Positions 15,703 to 24,279 of a DNA stretch of 64,000 nt are shown piece after piece. The position numbers were made by a program, and so were the translations under genes. This DNA is from Actinospica robiniae DSM 44927 (GTDB taxonomy: Bacteria > Actinomycetota > Actinomycetes > Streptomycetales > Catenulisporaceae): positions 5,624,154 through 5,688,153 of the forward strand of contig NZ_KI632511.1 of the NCBI RefSeq assembly GCF_000504285.1, given 5' to 3'. Every line of letters begins with the position of its first letter. Within the stretch, counting starts at the first letter, position 1. The notes below the pieces were generated by a model. The model was not told where the DNA came from. It searched no databases and worked only from the letters and a program-made list of their open reading frames with translations.

Positions 15703-18057
15703 CTACGCGACGCTGGTCGCGCCGTCGTGGTCCAGGGTCGGCGTGCCCTGAGTCGGCACCTCCGCCTTGACCGCGATCGACTTGCGCTTGGAGTTCCACA
15801 CCGCGACCACGATCACCAGGAACGCGGCCGCGGCGATCAGCCCGCGGACCGCCGGGTTGCTCCCGGTGCCCAGCGACAGGCCCACGATCGCCGGCGCCAC
15901 CAGCAGCGAAACCAGGTTCATCACCTTGATCAGCGGGTTGATGGCCGGGCCCGCGGTGTCCTTGAACGGGTCGCCGACGGTGTCACCGATGATCGTGGCA
16001 GCGTGCGCGTCCGAGCCCTTGCCACCGTGGTGCCCGTCCTCGACCAGCTTCTTCGCGTTGTCCCAGGCGCCACCGGAGTTGGCCAGGTACACCGCCATCA
16101 GCGTGCCGGTGCCGATCGCGCCGGCCAGGTACGAGCCGAGCGCGCCGACACCGAGCGAGAAGCCGACCGCGACCGGCGCCATCACCGCGAGCAGACCCGG
16201 GGTGACCAGCTCGCGCAGCGAGTCGCGGGTGCAGATGTCCACCACCCGCCCGTACTCCGGCCGCCCGGTGCCCTCCATGATCCCGGGGATCTCGGCGAAC
16301 TGCCGCCGCACCTCGAAGACCACCGCGCCGGCCGCGCGGGAGACCGCGTTGATCGCCAGCCCGGAGAACAGGAAGACCACCGCGGCGCCCAGCAGCAGGC
16401 CGACCAGGTTGCGCGGGTCCGCGACGTTGAGGATGCCGAGGTACTGCAGGTCCCCGGAGACGCCGCTGTTGGGCACGTAGTGCTTGTCGCCCACGGCCTG
16501 GGCCACCGCGTCCTGGAAGGAGCCGAACAACGCCGTGGCCGCGAGCACGGCCGTGGCGATCGCGATGCCCTTGGTGATCGCCTTCGTGGTGTTGCCCACC
16601 GCGTCGAGCGAGGTGAGCACCTGGGCCGCCTCGCCGTGCACGTCGCCGGACATCTCCGCGATGCCCTGCGCGTTGTCCGAGACCGGGCCGAAGGTGTCCA
16701 TCGCCACGATGACGCCGACCGTGGTCAGCAGACCGGTGCCGGCCATCGCCACGCAGAAGAGCGAGAGCATGATCGAGCCGCCGCCGAGCAGGTAGGCGCC
16801 GAACACGCCCGCGCCGATCAGCAGGGCCGAGTAGACCGCGGACTCCAGGCCGAGCGAGATGCCGGAGAGGATGACCGTGGCCGGACCGGTCAGCGAGGTC
16901 TTGCCGACGTCCTTGACCGGACGGAAGGCCGTGTCGGTGAAGTAGCCGGTCAGCTGCTGGATCGCCACCGCGACCACGATGCCGATGATGACCGAGATGA
17001 TCGCGATCACGCGTGGGTTGCCCGTCGCGTTCGCGATCGTGGTGTTGGTCAGTTTCGACATCGAGCTCGGCAGATAGGCGAAGGCCGCGATGACCACCAG
17101 GACCACCGACGCCGCCGCCGAGACGAAGAAGCCGCGGTTGATCGACTGCATGCCCGAGCGGTCGCCCGGCCGCGGCGAGACCGCGAAGATGCCGATCACG
17201 GCCGTGATGACGCCGATCATCGGGACCAGCAGCGGGAAGACCAGCCCCTGGTTGCCGAACGCGGCCGAGCCCAGGATGAGCGCCGCCACCAGGGTGACCG
17301 CGTAGGACTCGAACAGGTCGGCCGCCATGCCGGCGCAGTCGCCGACGTTGTCGCCCACGTTGTCCGCGATGGTGGCGGCGTTGCGCGGGTCGTCCTCGGG
17401 GATGTTGTTCTCCACCTTGCCGACCAGGTCGGCGCCGACGTCCGCGGCCTTGGTGAAGATGCCGCCGCCGACTCGCATGAACATGGCCAGCAGCGCGGCG
17501 CCGAAGCCGAAGCCCTCGAGCACCTTGGGCGCCTCGCCCTGATAGGCCATCACCACGACGGCGGCGCCGAGCAGGCCGAGGCCGACGGTGAACATGCCGA
17601 CCACACCGCCGGTGCGGAAGGCGATCCGGGTGGCCCGGTTGGCCCCCGACTCCTTGGCCGCCGCCGCCACCCGCACGTTCGCCCGCACGGCCAGGCGCAT
17701 GCCCACGGTGCCGGTGATCGCCGAGAAGCCGGCGCCGAGCAGGAAGAAGACGGAACGGCCGATCCGGACGTTCCAGTTGTCCGCGGGCAGCGCCAGCAGC
17801 AGGAAGAACGCCACTGTGGCGAAAATGGAAAGGGTGCGGAACTGCCGCGCGAGATAGGCGGTGGCGCCTTCCTGAACCGCTCCGGCGATCTCCTTCATCT
17901 TCTCGGTACCCTCGCTGGCCGCGTTGACCTCGCGCACGAGGTAGCCCGCTACGGCGAGGGCTGCCAACGCGACGATCGCGACCAGGATGACCAGTGTGAA
18001 GTTGCCGCCGGAAAGCTTCGGCGCGGCGGCCAGTGTCGGCTCTGAGAGCCGGGGCAT
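15703..18057 (-). CDS. hppA: Membrane proton-translocating pyrophosphatase (K+-independent type)
   Basis: Integral membrane pump of 784 aa that couples pyrophosphate hydrolysis to proton export, with about 16 predicted transmembrane helices. The hallmark DVGADLVGKVENNIPEDDP and DNVGDNVGDCAGMAADLFE motifs hold the metal-pyrophosphate ligands. The GNTTKAITKG block has Lys where K+-dependent enzymes have Ala, which by family knowledge marks a K+-independent proton pump. The ATG at 18057 has AAGGAGGA with good spacing; 64 in-frame codons upstream contain no signal and are not used. It is transcribed alone, with an 800-bp region upstream holding likely control sites. Confidence 0.97.
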   Translation of the reverse strand: MPRLSEPTLAAAPKLSGGNFTLVILVAIVALAALAVAGYLVREVNAASEGTEKMKEIAGAVQEGATAYLARQFRTLSIFATVAFFLLLALPADNWNVRIGRSVFFLLGAGFSAITGTVGMRLAVRANVRVAAAAKESGANRATRIAFRTGGVVGMFTVGLGLLGAAVVVMAYQGEAPKVLEGFGFGAALLAMFMRVGGGIFTKAADVGADLVGKVENNIPEDDPRNAATIADNVGDNVGDCAGMAADLFESYAVTLVAALILGSAAFGNQGLVFPLLVPMIGVITAVIGIFAVSPRPGDRSGMQSINRGFFVSAAASVVLVVIAAFAYLPSSMSKLTNTTIANATGNPRVIAIISVIIGIVVAVAIQQLTGYFTDTAFRPVKDVGKTSLTGPATVILSGISLGLESAVYSALLIGAGVFGAYLLGGGSIMLSLFCVAMAGTGLLTTVGVIVAMDTFGPVSDNAQGIAEMSGDVHGEAAQVLTSLDAVGNTTKAITKGIAIATAVLAATALFGSFQDAVAQAVGDKHYVPNSGVSGDLQYLGILNVADPRNLVGLLLGAAVVFLFSGLAINAVSRAAGAVVFEVRRQFAEIPGIMEGTGRPEYGRVVDICTRDSLRELVTPGLLAVMAPVAVGFSLGVGALGSYLAGAIGTGTLMAVYLANSGGAWDNAKKLVEDGHHGGKGSDAHAATIIGDTVGDPFKDTAGPAINPLIKVMNLVSLLVAPAIVGLSLGTGSNPAVRGLIAAAAFLVIVVAVWNSKRKSIAVKAEVPTQGTPTLDHDGATSVA

Positions 18058-18160
18058 CGCGTCCTCCTTGACGTAGTCGCCCCAGGTTCCGTCAAGGAGA
18101 GCTGATGGTACTCCTGACAGTGCGGAGCGTTCAGTGGATCCGGAGTTTACGCACGCGCAC

Positions 18161-18172
18161 TGGCTTAGACCA
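18161..18172. promoter_or_regulatory. DasR-like operator upstream of hppA
   Basis: TGGCTTAGACCA matches 10 of 12 positions of the palindrome TGGTCTAGACCA and keeps the flanking C and G. It lies about 104 bp upstream of the hppA start. It is weaker than the perfect site before acsA. Confidence 0.3.
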
Positions 18173-18189
18173 GCGCCGAGTGAAGAGTT

Positions 18190-18211
18190 GATCACGTAAG
18201 GACATGTGATC
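18190..18211. promoter_or_regulatory. Inverted repeat GATCAC-N10-GTGATC upstream of hppA
   Basis: Perfect 6-bp arms 10 nt apart. The right arm continues into TGTGATCCACGTCTCA (18205-18220), close to TGTGA-N6-TCACA. It is a candidate Crp or other helix-turn-helix regulator site. Confidence 0.35.
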
Positions 18212-18698
18212 CACGTCTCAACGAGCGAGGATGACGCGGCCCGCGGCATCCCGGCAGGGCGAAGTTCACCCCTGCGGGTGCCCCGGTCTCTGACCAGACG
18301 TCTGTTTCGCGGAGGATACGGCGGCGGAGGGCCGTACGGCGGGGGATCGTGCTGCGCGCGGCGGCCCGCACAGCAAGGGTTCCGACACGGCGTCAGTTAA
18401 TCCGGGCGGCGGGGCCGCGCACTCGGGTCTGTGGTTCGCACGGTCGGGTCCGTGTCCGTGCTTCACGCGGCCGGGCCGGGCGCCGGCGGCGTGGAGGCCC
18501 ACACTCCGCTCGGTTCGCGCCGCGAGTGGACGGCCGCAGCGGTCTTCCGCATCCCTGCCCCGTTTATTCGCCCGCGTTTCCCTAACGCCTATTTCTTCAT
18601 CCCGCTATGCACTGACTCTGTATTGACCCCCACACCCTCCACCCCGCCAATCGAACTCATATAGCTAAGCGCTTATGCGTCTATCCCCCGATATGCCG

Positions 18699-18740
18699 AT
18701 CGGGGGCCGCCACGGCGTCATGCCGTCGACGGCCCCCGAT
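18699..18740 (-). terminator. Strong composite hairpin downstream of the bldG operon
   Basis: An outer 11-bp stem, ATCGGGGGCCG (18699-18709) with its complement at 18730-18740, encloses a second stem, ACGGC-GTCAT-GCCGT. An overlapping 8-bp repeat CCCCCGAT/ATCGGGGG lies at 18685-18706. Confidence 0.65.
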
Positions 18741-18822
18741 TCGACAGTCTTCGGGTGCCTCATGCGTCTGGGCGCTCTGCCCAAACCCGCCGGACTGTGC
18801 GCGGCACTACTTCCGCGCACCA

Positions 18823-18840
18823 CCGCGCATCGCTGCGCGG
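18823..18840 (-). terminator. Hairpin just after the anti-sigma ATPase gene
   Basis: CCGCGCA, 4 nt, TGCGCGG: a perfect 7-bp stem 18 nt after the stop of the gene at 18859-19350. Confidence 0.6.
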
Positions 18841-18858
18841 CCTTCGTCCGGCCGTCCT

Positions 18859-19350
18859 TCAGCTGTAATCCGGATGCTGCACCGGCCAGCCCATGCGGAT
18901 CACTCCGCCGGCCGGCACGGTCTCCACCTCCAGGTCGTCCACCAGGCCGCGCAAGACGGCCAGGCCCATGTCGACCTCGACGCCGTTGGGGTCGAATCCG
19001 CCGGACTCCCCGCCCTCGCCGCCGTCCTCCTGCTTGGGCACGGGACCGCCGGTGACCAGGTCGGCCACCTCCACCCGGAAGCGTTCCCCGGGCGGAGCGA
19101 AGCGGACGAGCACCGGCTCGCCGGGGGCCACCGAGCGGTGCAGCCCGACGGCCCGCGAGCACGCCTCACCGACCGCCAGCCGGACCTCGTCGAGCAGGCC
19201 GTCCTCCACGCCTGCCCGGCGGGCGAGCGCCACCGCCACCAACCGCGCGGTGCGCACGTGCTCCGGCAGCGGCGCGAACCGGAGGGACACGCCGTCCGCC
19301 GCCTGCCCTTCCTCGGCCGCGGCGGGCCCGGCAGCCTCAACACCCGTCAT
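18859..19350 (-). CDS. Anti-sigma factor / serine kinase-like ATPase (RsbW type), partner of BldG
   Basis: 163-aa HATPase_c protein corresponding to the gene next to bldG in Streptomyces. By family, such proteins bind and may phosphorylate the STAS antagonist and bind sigma factors. Visible blocks are LLDEVRLAVGEACSRAV (N-box position) and a glycine-box region DMGLAVLRGLVDDLEV. The N-box reads EACSRAV, with Arg where RsbW-type kinases usually have the Mg-binding Asn. An acidic insert KQEDGGEGGESGGF splits the domain. The start at 19350 has GGAGG 5-6 nt upstream. It follows bldG by 46 bp and is probably cotranscribed. Confidence 0.88.
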   Translation of the reverse strand: MTGVEAAGPAAAEEGQAADGVSLRFAPLPEHVRTARLVAVALARRAGVEDGLLDEVRLAVGEACSRAVGLHRSVAPGEPVLVRFAPPGERFRVEVADLVTGGPVPKQEDGGEGGESGGFDPNGVEVDMGLAVLRGLVDDLEVETVPAGGVIRMGWPVQHPDYS

Positions 19351-19396
19351 CTGATCCTCCGCAATCTCGAGCTTTGGGTGCACCGGCGCCGGGCCG

Positions 19397-19738
19397 TCAG
19401 TCGGTGGCCGAAGTCGCTTCCTCGACGCTCTGGTGGATGGGGAAGACCTTGGTCAGACCGGTGATCCGGAAGATCTTCAGAATGCGCTCCTGGGTGCACA
19501 CCAGACGCAGCGAGCCGTCGTGGGCGCGCACCCGCTTGAGGCCGCCAACCAGCACGCCAAGGCCGGTGGAATCGAGGAAGTCCACCGCCTCCATATCCAC
19601 CACGAGGTGGTAACGTCCCTGGTTCACCAGGTCCACCAGCTGCTCGCGCAGCTTCGGGGCGGTGTAGACGTCGATTTCGCCGCCGACTTCGATGACCGTG
19701 CGGTCACCTTCGTGCCGGGTCGACAGGTACAGATCCAC
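19397..19738 (-). CDS. bldG: Anti-sigma factor antagonist BldG (STAS domain)
   Basis: Developmental and stress regulator that releases sigma factors from anti-sigma factors. In Streptomyces it is needed for aerial growth and antibiotic production. The 113 aa are a single STAS domain, with [16 protein letters not shown] near the N-terminus and Ser57 in [14 protein letters not shown] as the phosphorylated residue. [15 protein letters not shown] near the end is characteristic of BldG itself. The GTG at 19738 has GGAGGACCC directly upstream. It leads a two-gene operon with the ATPase and is divergent from the helicase. Confidence 0.97.
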   Translation of the reverse strand: MDLYLSTRHEGDRTVIEVGGEIDVYTAPKLREQLVDLVNQGRYHLVVDMEAVDFLDSTGLGVLVGGLKRVRAHDGSLRLVCTQERILKIFRITGLTKVFPIHQSVEEATSATD

Positions 19739-19938
19739 GGGTCCTCCAGCACTGCTTCATATGCGTATTCCGCAACCGTCTCGCCGAGCGCGCGAGCCGG
19801 GCCCGGTTCCATCGGTACCCTGCATTCAATCACTCTCCGGGGACAGCCGGTGACGGATTGCCCCACCTTTCCGGCAAAGCCTTCCCCTGCTTCACCACGA
19901 AGAGTGGCTTGGTGCGTACCACGACGGCCAGGAGCGCC

Positions 19939-19953
19939 TAACCTCTTACTACC
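19939..19953 (+). promoter_or_regulatory. Possible leaderless promoter of the helicase
   Basis: TAACCT at 19939-19944, then 9 nt, then ATG at 19954. The spacing is slightly long compared with the other leaderless genes here. No ribosome site is visible. Confidence 0.4.
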
Positions 19954-22356
19954 ATGCCACGTTCGCGGACCGCTGAGGAGATCCTTCGGCGACTTGTCTT
20001 TCTCGGCGGCCCCTCGCGCGAGGGGAGCGCCGTCCATGTCGAGCAGGTCGACGCCCGCCTGCCGCGCTACGGGGAGTGGCCGCAGTGGGCTGACCCGCTG
20101 CTGGTCGAGCGGCTGATGGCGAACGGCGTCGAGCGCCCGTGGTCGCACCAGGTCGAGGCGGCCGAGCTGCTGCACGCCGGCCGCCACACGGTTTTGTCGA
20201 CGGGCACGGCCTCGGGGAAATCCGCGGGCTACCTGCTGCCGGCCCTCTCCCGCCTGCTCGGCGACGCTGAGGCGCGTAGCAAGCGGACGCCCGCGCCAGT
20301 GCGCGCCAGCCTCCTGGCTCCGTCCGAAGAGACCCTCGCCCCCGCCGCGCCGAGCGCCCGGCAGCGCGCCGCGACCGTCCTCTACCTCGCCCCGACCAAG
20401 GCGCTGGCTGCTGACCAAGCGCGTCGCCTGCGCGAACTCGACCTGCCGCTGCCCCCGGCGGTATGCCTGGACGGCGACACGACGGCCGAGGAACGCCGGT
20501 GGATCCGGGAGTACGGCCGGTTCGTCCTGAGCAATCCGGACATGCTGCACTACTCGATGCTGCCCGACCACCGCCGCTGGGCCGGCTTCCTCAGGAGGCT
20601 GGCGTACGTCGTGGTGGACGAGTGCCACGGCTACCGCGGCGTGTTCGGCGCGCACGTGTCCGCGGTCCTCAGAAGGCTGCGGCGGCTGTGCGCGTACTAC
20701 GGTGCTGATCCGATCTTCGCCCTGGCCTCGGCCACCACGGCCGACCCTCAGGCCACTGCCTCGAGGCTGACAGGCCTCGACGTCGAGGCGGTGACAGAAG
20801 ACGGATCCCCCCGGGGCAGGATGCTGTTCGCCCTGTGGGAGCCGCCGCTGACCGACGCCCGCGGCGAGCGCGGCGCGCCGACCCGGCGCACGGCCGTGGC
20901 GGAGACCGCGACGCTGCTGGCGGACCTGGCCGGCGAGCAGGTCCGTACGGTGGCGTTCATCCGGTCGAGGCGCGGCGCCGAACTGGTGTCCATCATGGCC
21001 CGCGAGCAGCTGGAGCGCAGCGGCGTGCGAGGCGAGCAGGTCGCCGCGTACCGCGCGGGCTACCTGCGCGAAGACCGCCGAGCGCTGGAGGCGGCGCTGC
21101 AGTCCGGACGTCTCACGGCGGTCGCGGCGACCAACGCGCTCGAGCTGGGCGTGGACATCGCCGGCCTGGACGCCGTCGTGATGGCCGGATACCCGGGCAC
21201 CCGCGCGTCGCTGTGGCAGCAAGCTGGCCGAGCCGGACGCACCGGCCAAGAGGCCCTGGCGGTTCTGGTGGCCCGGGACGACCCGCTGGACACGTACCTG
21301 GTGCACCACCCCGAAGCCCTGTTCGGCAAGCCGGTGGAGGCTACGGTCTTCGACCCGGGCAACCCGTACGTGCTCTGGGGCCACCTCTGCGCCGCCGCGG
21401 CCGAGCTGCCGTTGCGCAAGGACGACCTCGACCTGTTCGGCCCCGGAGCCCACGCCCTGGCCGAGGAGCTGGGCCGCACCGGCTGGCTGCGCAAGCGAGC
21501 CGACGGCTGGTACTGGACCAGGCCCGAACGTGCGGCGGACCTGAGCGACCTGCGCGGCTCCGGCGCCGAGCCGGTGCGCATCATCGAGGCGGACACCGGC
21601 AGGCTGCTCGGCATGGCGGACGGCGCCGCCGCGGCCGGAGCGGTACACCCGGGCGCGGTCTACCTGCACCAAGGCGAGAGCTACCTGGTGCGCGACCTCG
21701 ACCTGGACGCGTCCATAGCGCTGGTCGAGGCAAAGGACCCTGGCTACGCGACGTACGCGCGGGAGCAGGCCGACGTCAGGATCCTCAAGGAAGAACGCGT
21801 CGAGGAGTGGAACAGCCACTGCCGAATCGCATACGGCACCGTAGCGGTGACCAGCCGCGTCGTCGGCTACCTCAAGCGCGACAGCCGAACCGGCCAGGTG
21901 CTCGGTGAAGAGCCGCTCGACCTGCCCGAGCACACGCTGACGACGAAGGCAGTGTGGTGGACGGTGACCCCCGCCGGCCTCGAAGAAGCCCTCCTCGGCG
22001 CCCCCGACGTCCCCGGCGCCGCCCACGCGGCGGAGCACGCCTCGATCGGCCTCCTCCCCCTGTTCGCCGACTGCGACAGATGGGACCTCGGCGGCCTGTC
22101 CGCCGCCGAGCACCCCGACACGGGCCTCGCCACCGTGTTCGTGCACGACGGCCTGCAAGGCGGAGCCGGCTTCGCCGAGCGCGGCTTCGCCAAGGCCCGA
22201 GACTGGCTCACCGCGACACGCGACGCCATCGCCGCCTGCGAGTGCCGCACCGGCTGCCCGTCCTGCGTGCAGTCCCCGAAGTGCGGCAACGGCAACGAAC
22301 CATTGGACAAGACGGGTGCCATCCGGCTCCTGGAGGTTTTGCTCAAGCCCAGCTAG
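19954..22356 (+). CDS. DEAD/DEAH-box helicase with C-terminal MZB/DUF1998 zinc domain (Lhr/HrpA-like, Rv3649 type)
   Basis: 800-aa superfamily 2 helicase. Domain 1 has motif I STGTASGKS (82-90), the LYLAPTKALAADQ block (Ia), and DECH at 222-225. SATTADP is motif III. Domain 2 contains VAATNALELGVDIAGLD and QQAGRAGRTGQ (motif VI). The C-terminus has the four-cysteine cluster CECRTGCPSCVQSPKC of the MZB domain, seen in Hrq1-type helicases linked to DNA repair. It sits opposite bldG, as in Streptomyces. The cellular substrate is not known. Confidence 0.94.
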   Translation: MPRSRTAEEILRRLVFLGGPSREGSAVHVEQVDARLPRYGEWPQWADPLLVERLMANGVERPWSHQVEAAELLHAGRHTVLSTGTASGKSAGYLLPALSRLLGDAEARSKRTPAPVRASLLAPSEETLAPAAPSARQRAATVLYLAPTKALAADQARRLRELDLPLPPAVCLDGDTTAEERRWIREYGRFVLSNPDMLHYSMLPDHRRWAGFLRRLAYVVVDECHGYRGVFGAHVSAVLRRLRRLCAYYGADPIFALASATTADPQATASRLTGLDVEAVTEDGSPRGRMLFALWEPPLTDARGERGAPTRRTAVAETATLLADLAGEQVRTVAFIRSRRGAELVSIMAREQLERSGVRGEQVAAYRAGYLREDRRALEAALQSGRLTAVAATNALELGVDIAGLDAVVMAGYPGTRASLWQQAGRAGRTGQEALAVLVARDDPLDTYLVHHPEALFGKPVEATVFDPGNPYVLWGHLCAAAAELPLRKDDLDLFGPGAHALAEELGRTGWLRKRADGWYWTRPERAADLSDLRGSGAEPVRIIEADTGRLLGMADGAAAAGAVHPGAVYLHQGESYLVRDLDLDASIALVEAKDPGYATYAREQADVRILKEERVEEWNSHCRIAYGTVAVTSRVVGYLKRDSRTGQVLGEEPLDLPEHTLTTKAVWWTVTPAGLEEALLGAPDVPGAAHAAEHASIGLLPLFADCDRWDLGGLSAAEHPDTGLATVFVHDGLQGGAGFAERGFAKARDWLTATRDAIAACECRTGCPSCVQSPKCGNGNEPLDKTGAIRLLEVLLKPS

Positions 22357-22480
22357 AGGGTATGGAGCTCGTCAGCGGCACGGAACGAGCGGAGCTGAAC
22401 AGGCAGGGCAAGAGCGGAACGGGCAGAGCCGGCAATGCAGGCGAGCAGGCGGAACGACCGCTGAGCGAGCGAGCACCGCG

Positions 22481-22521
22481 GGACGAGTCGAGACCAGTCG
22501 GGTCGGACGAGTCGAGACCAG
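22481..22521. repeat. Two-copy 17-bp direct repeat
   Basis: GGACGAGTCGAGACCAG occurs at 22481-22497 and again at 22505-22521, a period of 24 nt. There are no further copies nearby, so this is not an array. Confidence 0.7.
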
Positions 22522-22611
22522 CGGGCACGTCACGCTCACGGACCAGAGACTGAGCTCTCAGCGGGGCTGAGTGAGCATCAGCTGGGCGGTCCGCGTGCGC
22601 CACATACTCAA

Positions 22612-22629
22612 GTGCTGAGTAATCAGCAC
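22612..22629 (+). terminator. Hairpin downstream of the helicase
   Basis: GTGCTGA, loop GTAA, TCAGCAC: a perfect 7-bp stem 256 nt after the helicase stop. It is as likely to be a regulatory hairpin for the following gene. Confidence 0.35.
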
Positions 22630-22863
22630 AGGCCGGTATGAACCAGCGATGTTCTGCACTCCTGGTCTGCCCCGCACGTTCACCGTCATGCATCAGCCGG
22701 TCGCGGGCAAGTCGCCCCGGCCTAGCGCTGGCCCCGGACGGCGAGGCGCCTCCGGCTGAACAGCTGACAGCTGACGGCGGCTGCCACCGGCTGACGGCCC
22801 ACGGCCACCGCAGACGACCACTGACGACCGAGCATCGACGAACAGCGAAGGCAGGCGACCCGG

Positions 22864-23835
22864 ATGATAGCCGTGGCGGTAGCCGTGATCATCGGCGTCG
22901 TGGCCGTGACCTGCGGCATCGTCGCCGACTCGAATCATCCGGACTCGCTCGCCTTCCTCGGCGTCATGGTCCGCACCACTGCCGCCCAGATCTTCCTCGC
23001 CGGCGCCATATGTACCTGGGCACTCTTCGCCGCCCTCTGGCTGCTGTCCGCGGGCATCAGGCGTTCGCGCGAGCGCGGCATCGAGCTCAGGGCCCTGCGC
23101 GCCGCGGCGTCCGGCGTCGACTTCGAGGCCGAGGAGCAGGCTGCCGCGGCGGCTGCCGCAGCGGCGGCGGCCGGGTCCATGGCCTCGTACCCGAACGCCT
23201 ACCCCGGAGCGGGAGCCCACGGCTATCCGGGCGGAGATGCGTATGGCTATCCGGGAGCGAACGCACCCGGGAGCTGGACGGCCCACGCCGCGGCTCCACC
23301 GACGGGTCAGCCGGGCCAAGGCCCTGCCGTCAACGGCGAGGGCCAGGACGCGCCGACCTCATCCGACGACGGGCCGTCTGACGAGCTCATGGCCTTCGGC
23401 TCGCGGGAGGCCCCGCCGGAGTGGTCGGCACCCCACAGCCTGCGGGCAGAGCCCGACGACTGGGCAAGCCGTCTCGCACCCTCGTCGGACGACGCGGAGG
23501 CACCTCGCCGCAGGCCGTCGGCGCCTGACTACTGGGCCAGCGGTCCGCTGACCGGCTTGGATGACGAGCCCACGGCGTTCGGCAACTTCCTCGGCTTCGA
23601 CCCGCTCCGTCCTTCGGCGTTCTCCGCCGCACCGCCCTTCTTCGATCAGTTCACCTCCGATCCCCTTCAGGCCACGGCCGAGTACCCCTGCTCAGGTCAT
23701 GCCGCCTCCGATCCCGGCGACGCCGTCCCGCCGCGCTGCGGACCCGTCGGTCCCGCTCTCGCCGACGGGACCAGCCCGGCTGCCGGCCTGGACGGAGTCG
23801 ATCCGCGACGAGCCAGGAAGCCCTTCGGCGAATGA
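22864..23835 (+). CDS. Hypothetical membrane protein with Ala/Pro/Gly-rich tail
   Basis: Not a family I recognise. The first 65 residues carry two clear transmembrane segments (MIAVAVAVIIGVVAVTCGIVA and IFLAGAICTWALFAALWLLSAG), then an arginine-rich turn. The rest, about 250 residues, is low-complexity Ala/Pro/Gly/Asp with repeated YPGA-type units (ANAYPGAGAHGYPGGDAYGY) and DDWASR/DYWASG motifs. The last 144 bp overlap the convergent TadE-like gene, which is unusual and suggests that the far C-terminus may be wrongly placed. No ribosome site stands out before the ATG. Confidence 0.55.
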   Translation: MIAVAVAVIIGVVAVTCGIVADSNHPDSLAFLGVMVRTTAAQIFLAGAICTWALFAALWLLSAGIRRSRERGIELRALRAAASGVDFEAEEQAAAAAAAAAAAGSMASYPNAYPGAGAHGYPGGDAYGYPGANAPGSWTAHAAAPPTGQPGQGPAVNGEGQDAPTSSDDGPSDELMAFGSREAPPEWSAPHSLRAEPDDWASRLAPSSDDAEAPRRRPSAPDYWASGPLTGLDDEPTAFGNFLGFDPLRPSAFSAAPPFFDQFTSDPLQATAEYPCSGHAASDPGDAVPPRCGPVGPALADGTSPAAGLDGVDPRRARKPFGE

Positions 23836-24279
23836 GCCGAGCAGGGGCATGTTCCGCGCCACCGAGATCGAGCAGTCGAGGGGCTCGCAGGCGCAGGACA
23901 CCAGGCTCGCCCCTGCTCGCCGGGCCGCGATGGCAGCGGCGGCGCAGGGGGCCGGGCCGTCCTGTGCCGAGAGCCGTTGCAAGGCGGCTCGTGCCGCGGT
24001 GAGCGCCGCGGTGTCGGCGGCGCGCTCCGCCGAGTGGCGCGTGCTCTCTGCGGCGGTCCACAGCAGCGCCCAGGCGACCGCGGACGAGACCAGCGTCAGC
24101 GCACAGATGGCCCAGATCGTCGCCGAGCCGCGCTCCCGGTCCGCCCGGTGACCTCCAAGGCCCACGGGACCCAGCTGCCGAGTCGCAATGCGCCCGAACA
24201 CGATGCGACCAGTCAGCCGGCGCCCCGCTCGCCCTCGGTGCCACGCTGCCGACAACGGTGGGTGAATTGAAGCGATCAT
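23692..24279 (-). CDS. TadE-like membrane protein (Rv3654c family)
   Basis: 195-aa protein with a Tad-type leader: a basic N-terminus, then RERGSATIWAICALTLVSSAVAWALLW, the GSAT cut-and-helix arrangement of pseudopilin-like TadE/TadG proteins. After the helix, the segment RHSAERAADTAALTAARAAL is the usual amphipathic follow-on, with a cysteine-containing external part (LVSCACEPLDCSI). It starts with an ATGA overlap on the upstream TadE gene and is the last gene of the tad operon. The C-terminal ~48 codons overlap the convergent membrane protein gene. Confidence 0.82.
   Translation of the reverse strand: MIASIHPPLSAAWHRGRAGRRLTGRIVFGRIATRQLGPVGLGGHRADRERGSATIWAICALTLVSSAVAWALLWTAAESTRHSAERAADTAALTAARAALQRLSAQDGPAPCAAAAIAARRAGASLVSCACEPLDCSISVARNMPLLGSFAEGLPGSSRIDSVQAGSRAGPVGESGTDGSAARRDGVAGIGGGMT

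Larger units (their letters stand above)
18058..18858. other. 801-bp intergenic region upstream of hppA and downstream of the bldG operon
   Basis: I see no convincing gene. The hppA-proximal side holds a DasR-like site (18161-18172) and an inverted repeat GATCAC-N10-GTGATC (18190-18211). Positions about 18555-18695 are clearly less GC-rich than the surroundings and include tracts such as CTATTTCTTCATCCCG and CTGTATTGACCCC. On the bldG side, two hairpins end the upstream operon. A small RNA is possible in the AT-richer part, but I see no complete promoter-terminator pair. Confidence 0.6.
22357..22863. other. 507-bp gap after the helicase
   Basis: No gene recognised. It starts with purine-rich DNA holding a 17-bp direct repeat (22481-22497 and 22505-22521), then a hairpin GTGCTGA-GTAA-TCAGCAC (22612-22629), then a stretch with repeated CTGAC motifs (about 22756-22800). 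It could be a terminator plus the promoter of the next gene. Confidence 0.5.

Noticed and set aside
19624-22158. 844-codon frame antisense to the helicase and bldG
   Set aside because: Antisense shadow; helicase motifs on the plus strand are unambiguous.
22481-22521. Two-copy repeat considered as a CRISPR or operator array
   Set aside because: Only two copies with a 7-nt spacer and no cas genes.
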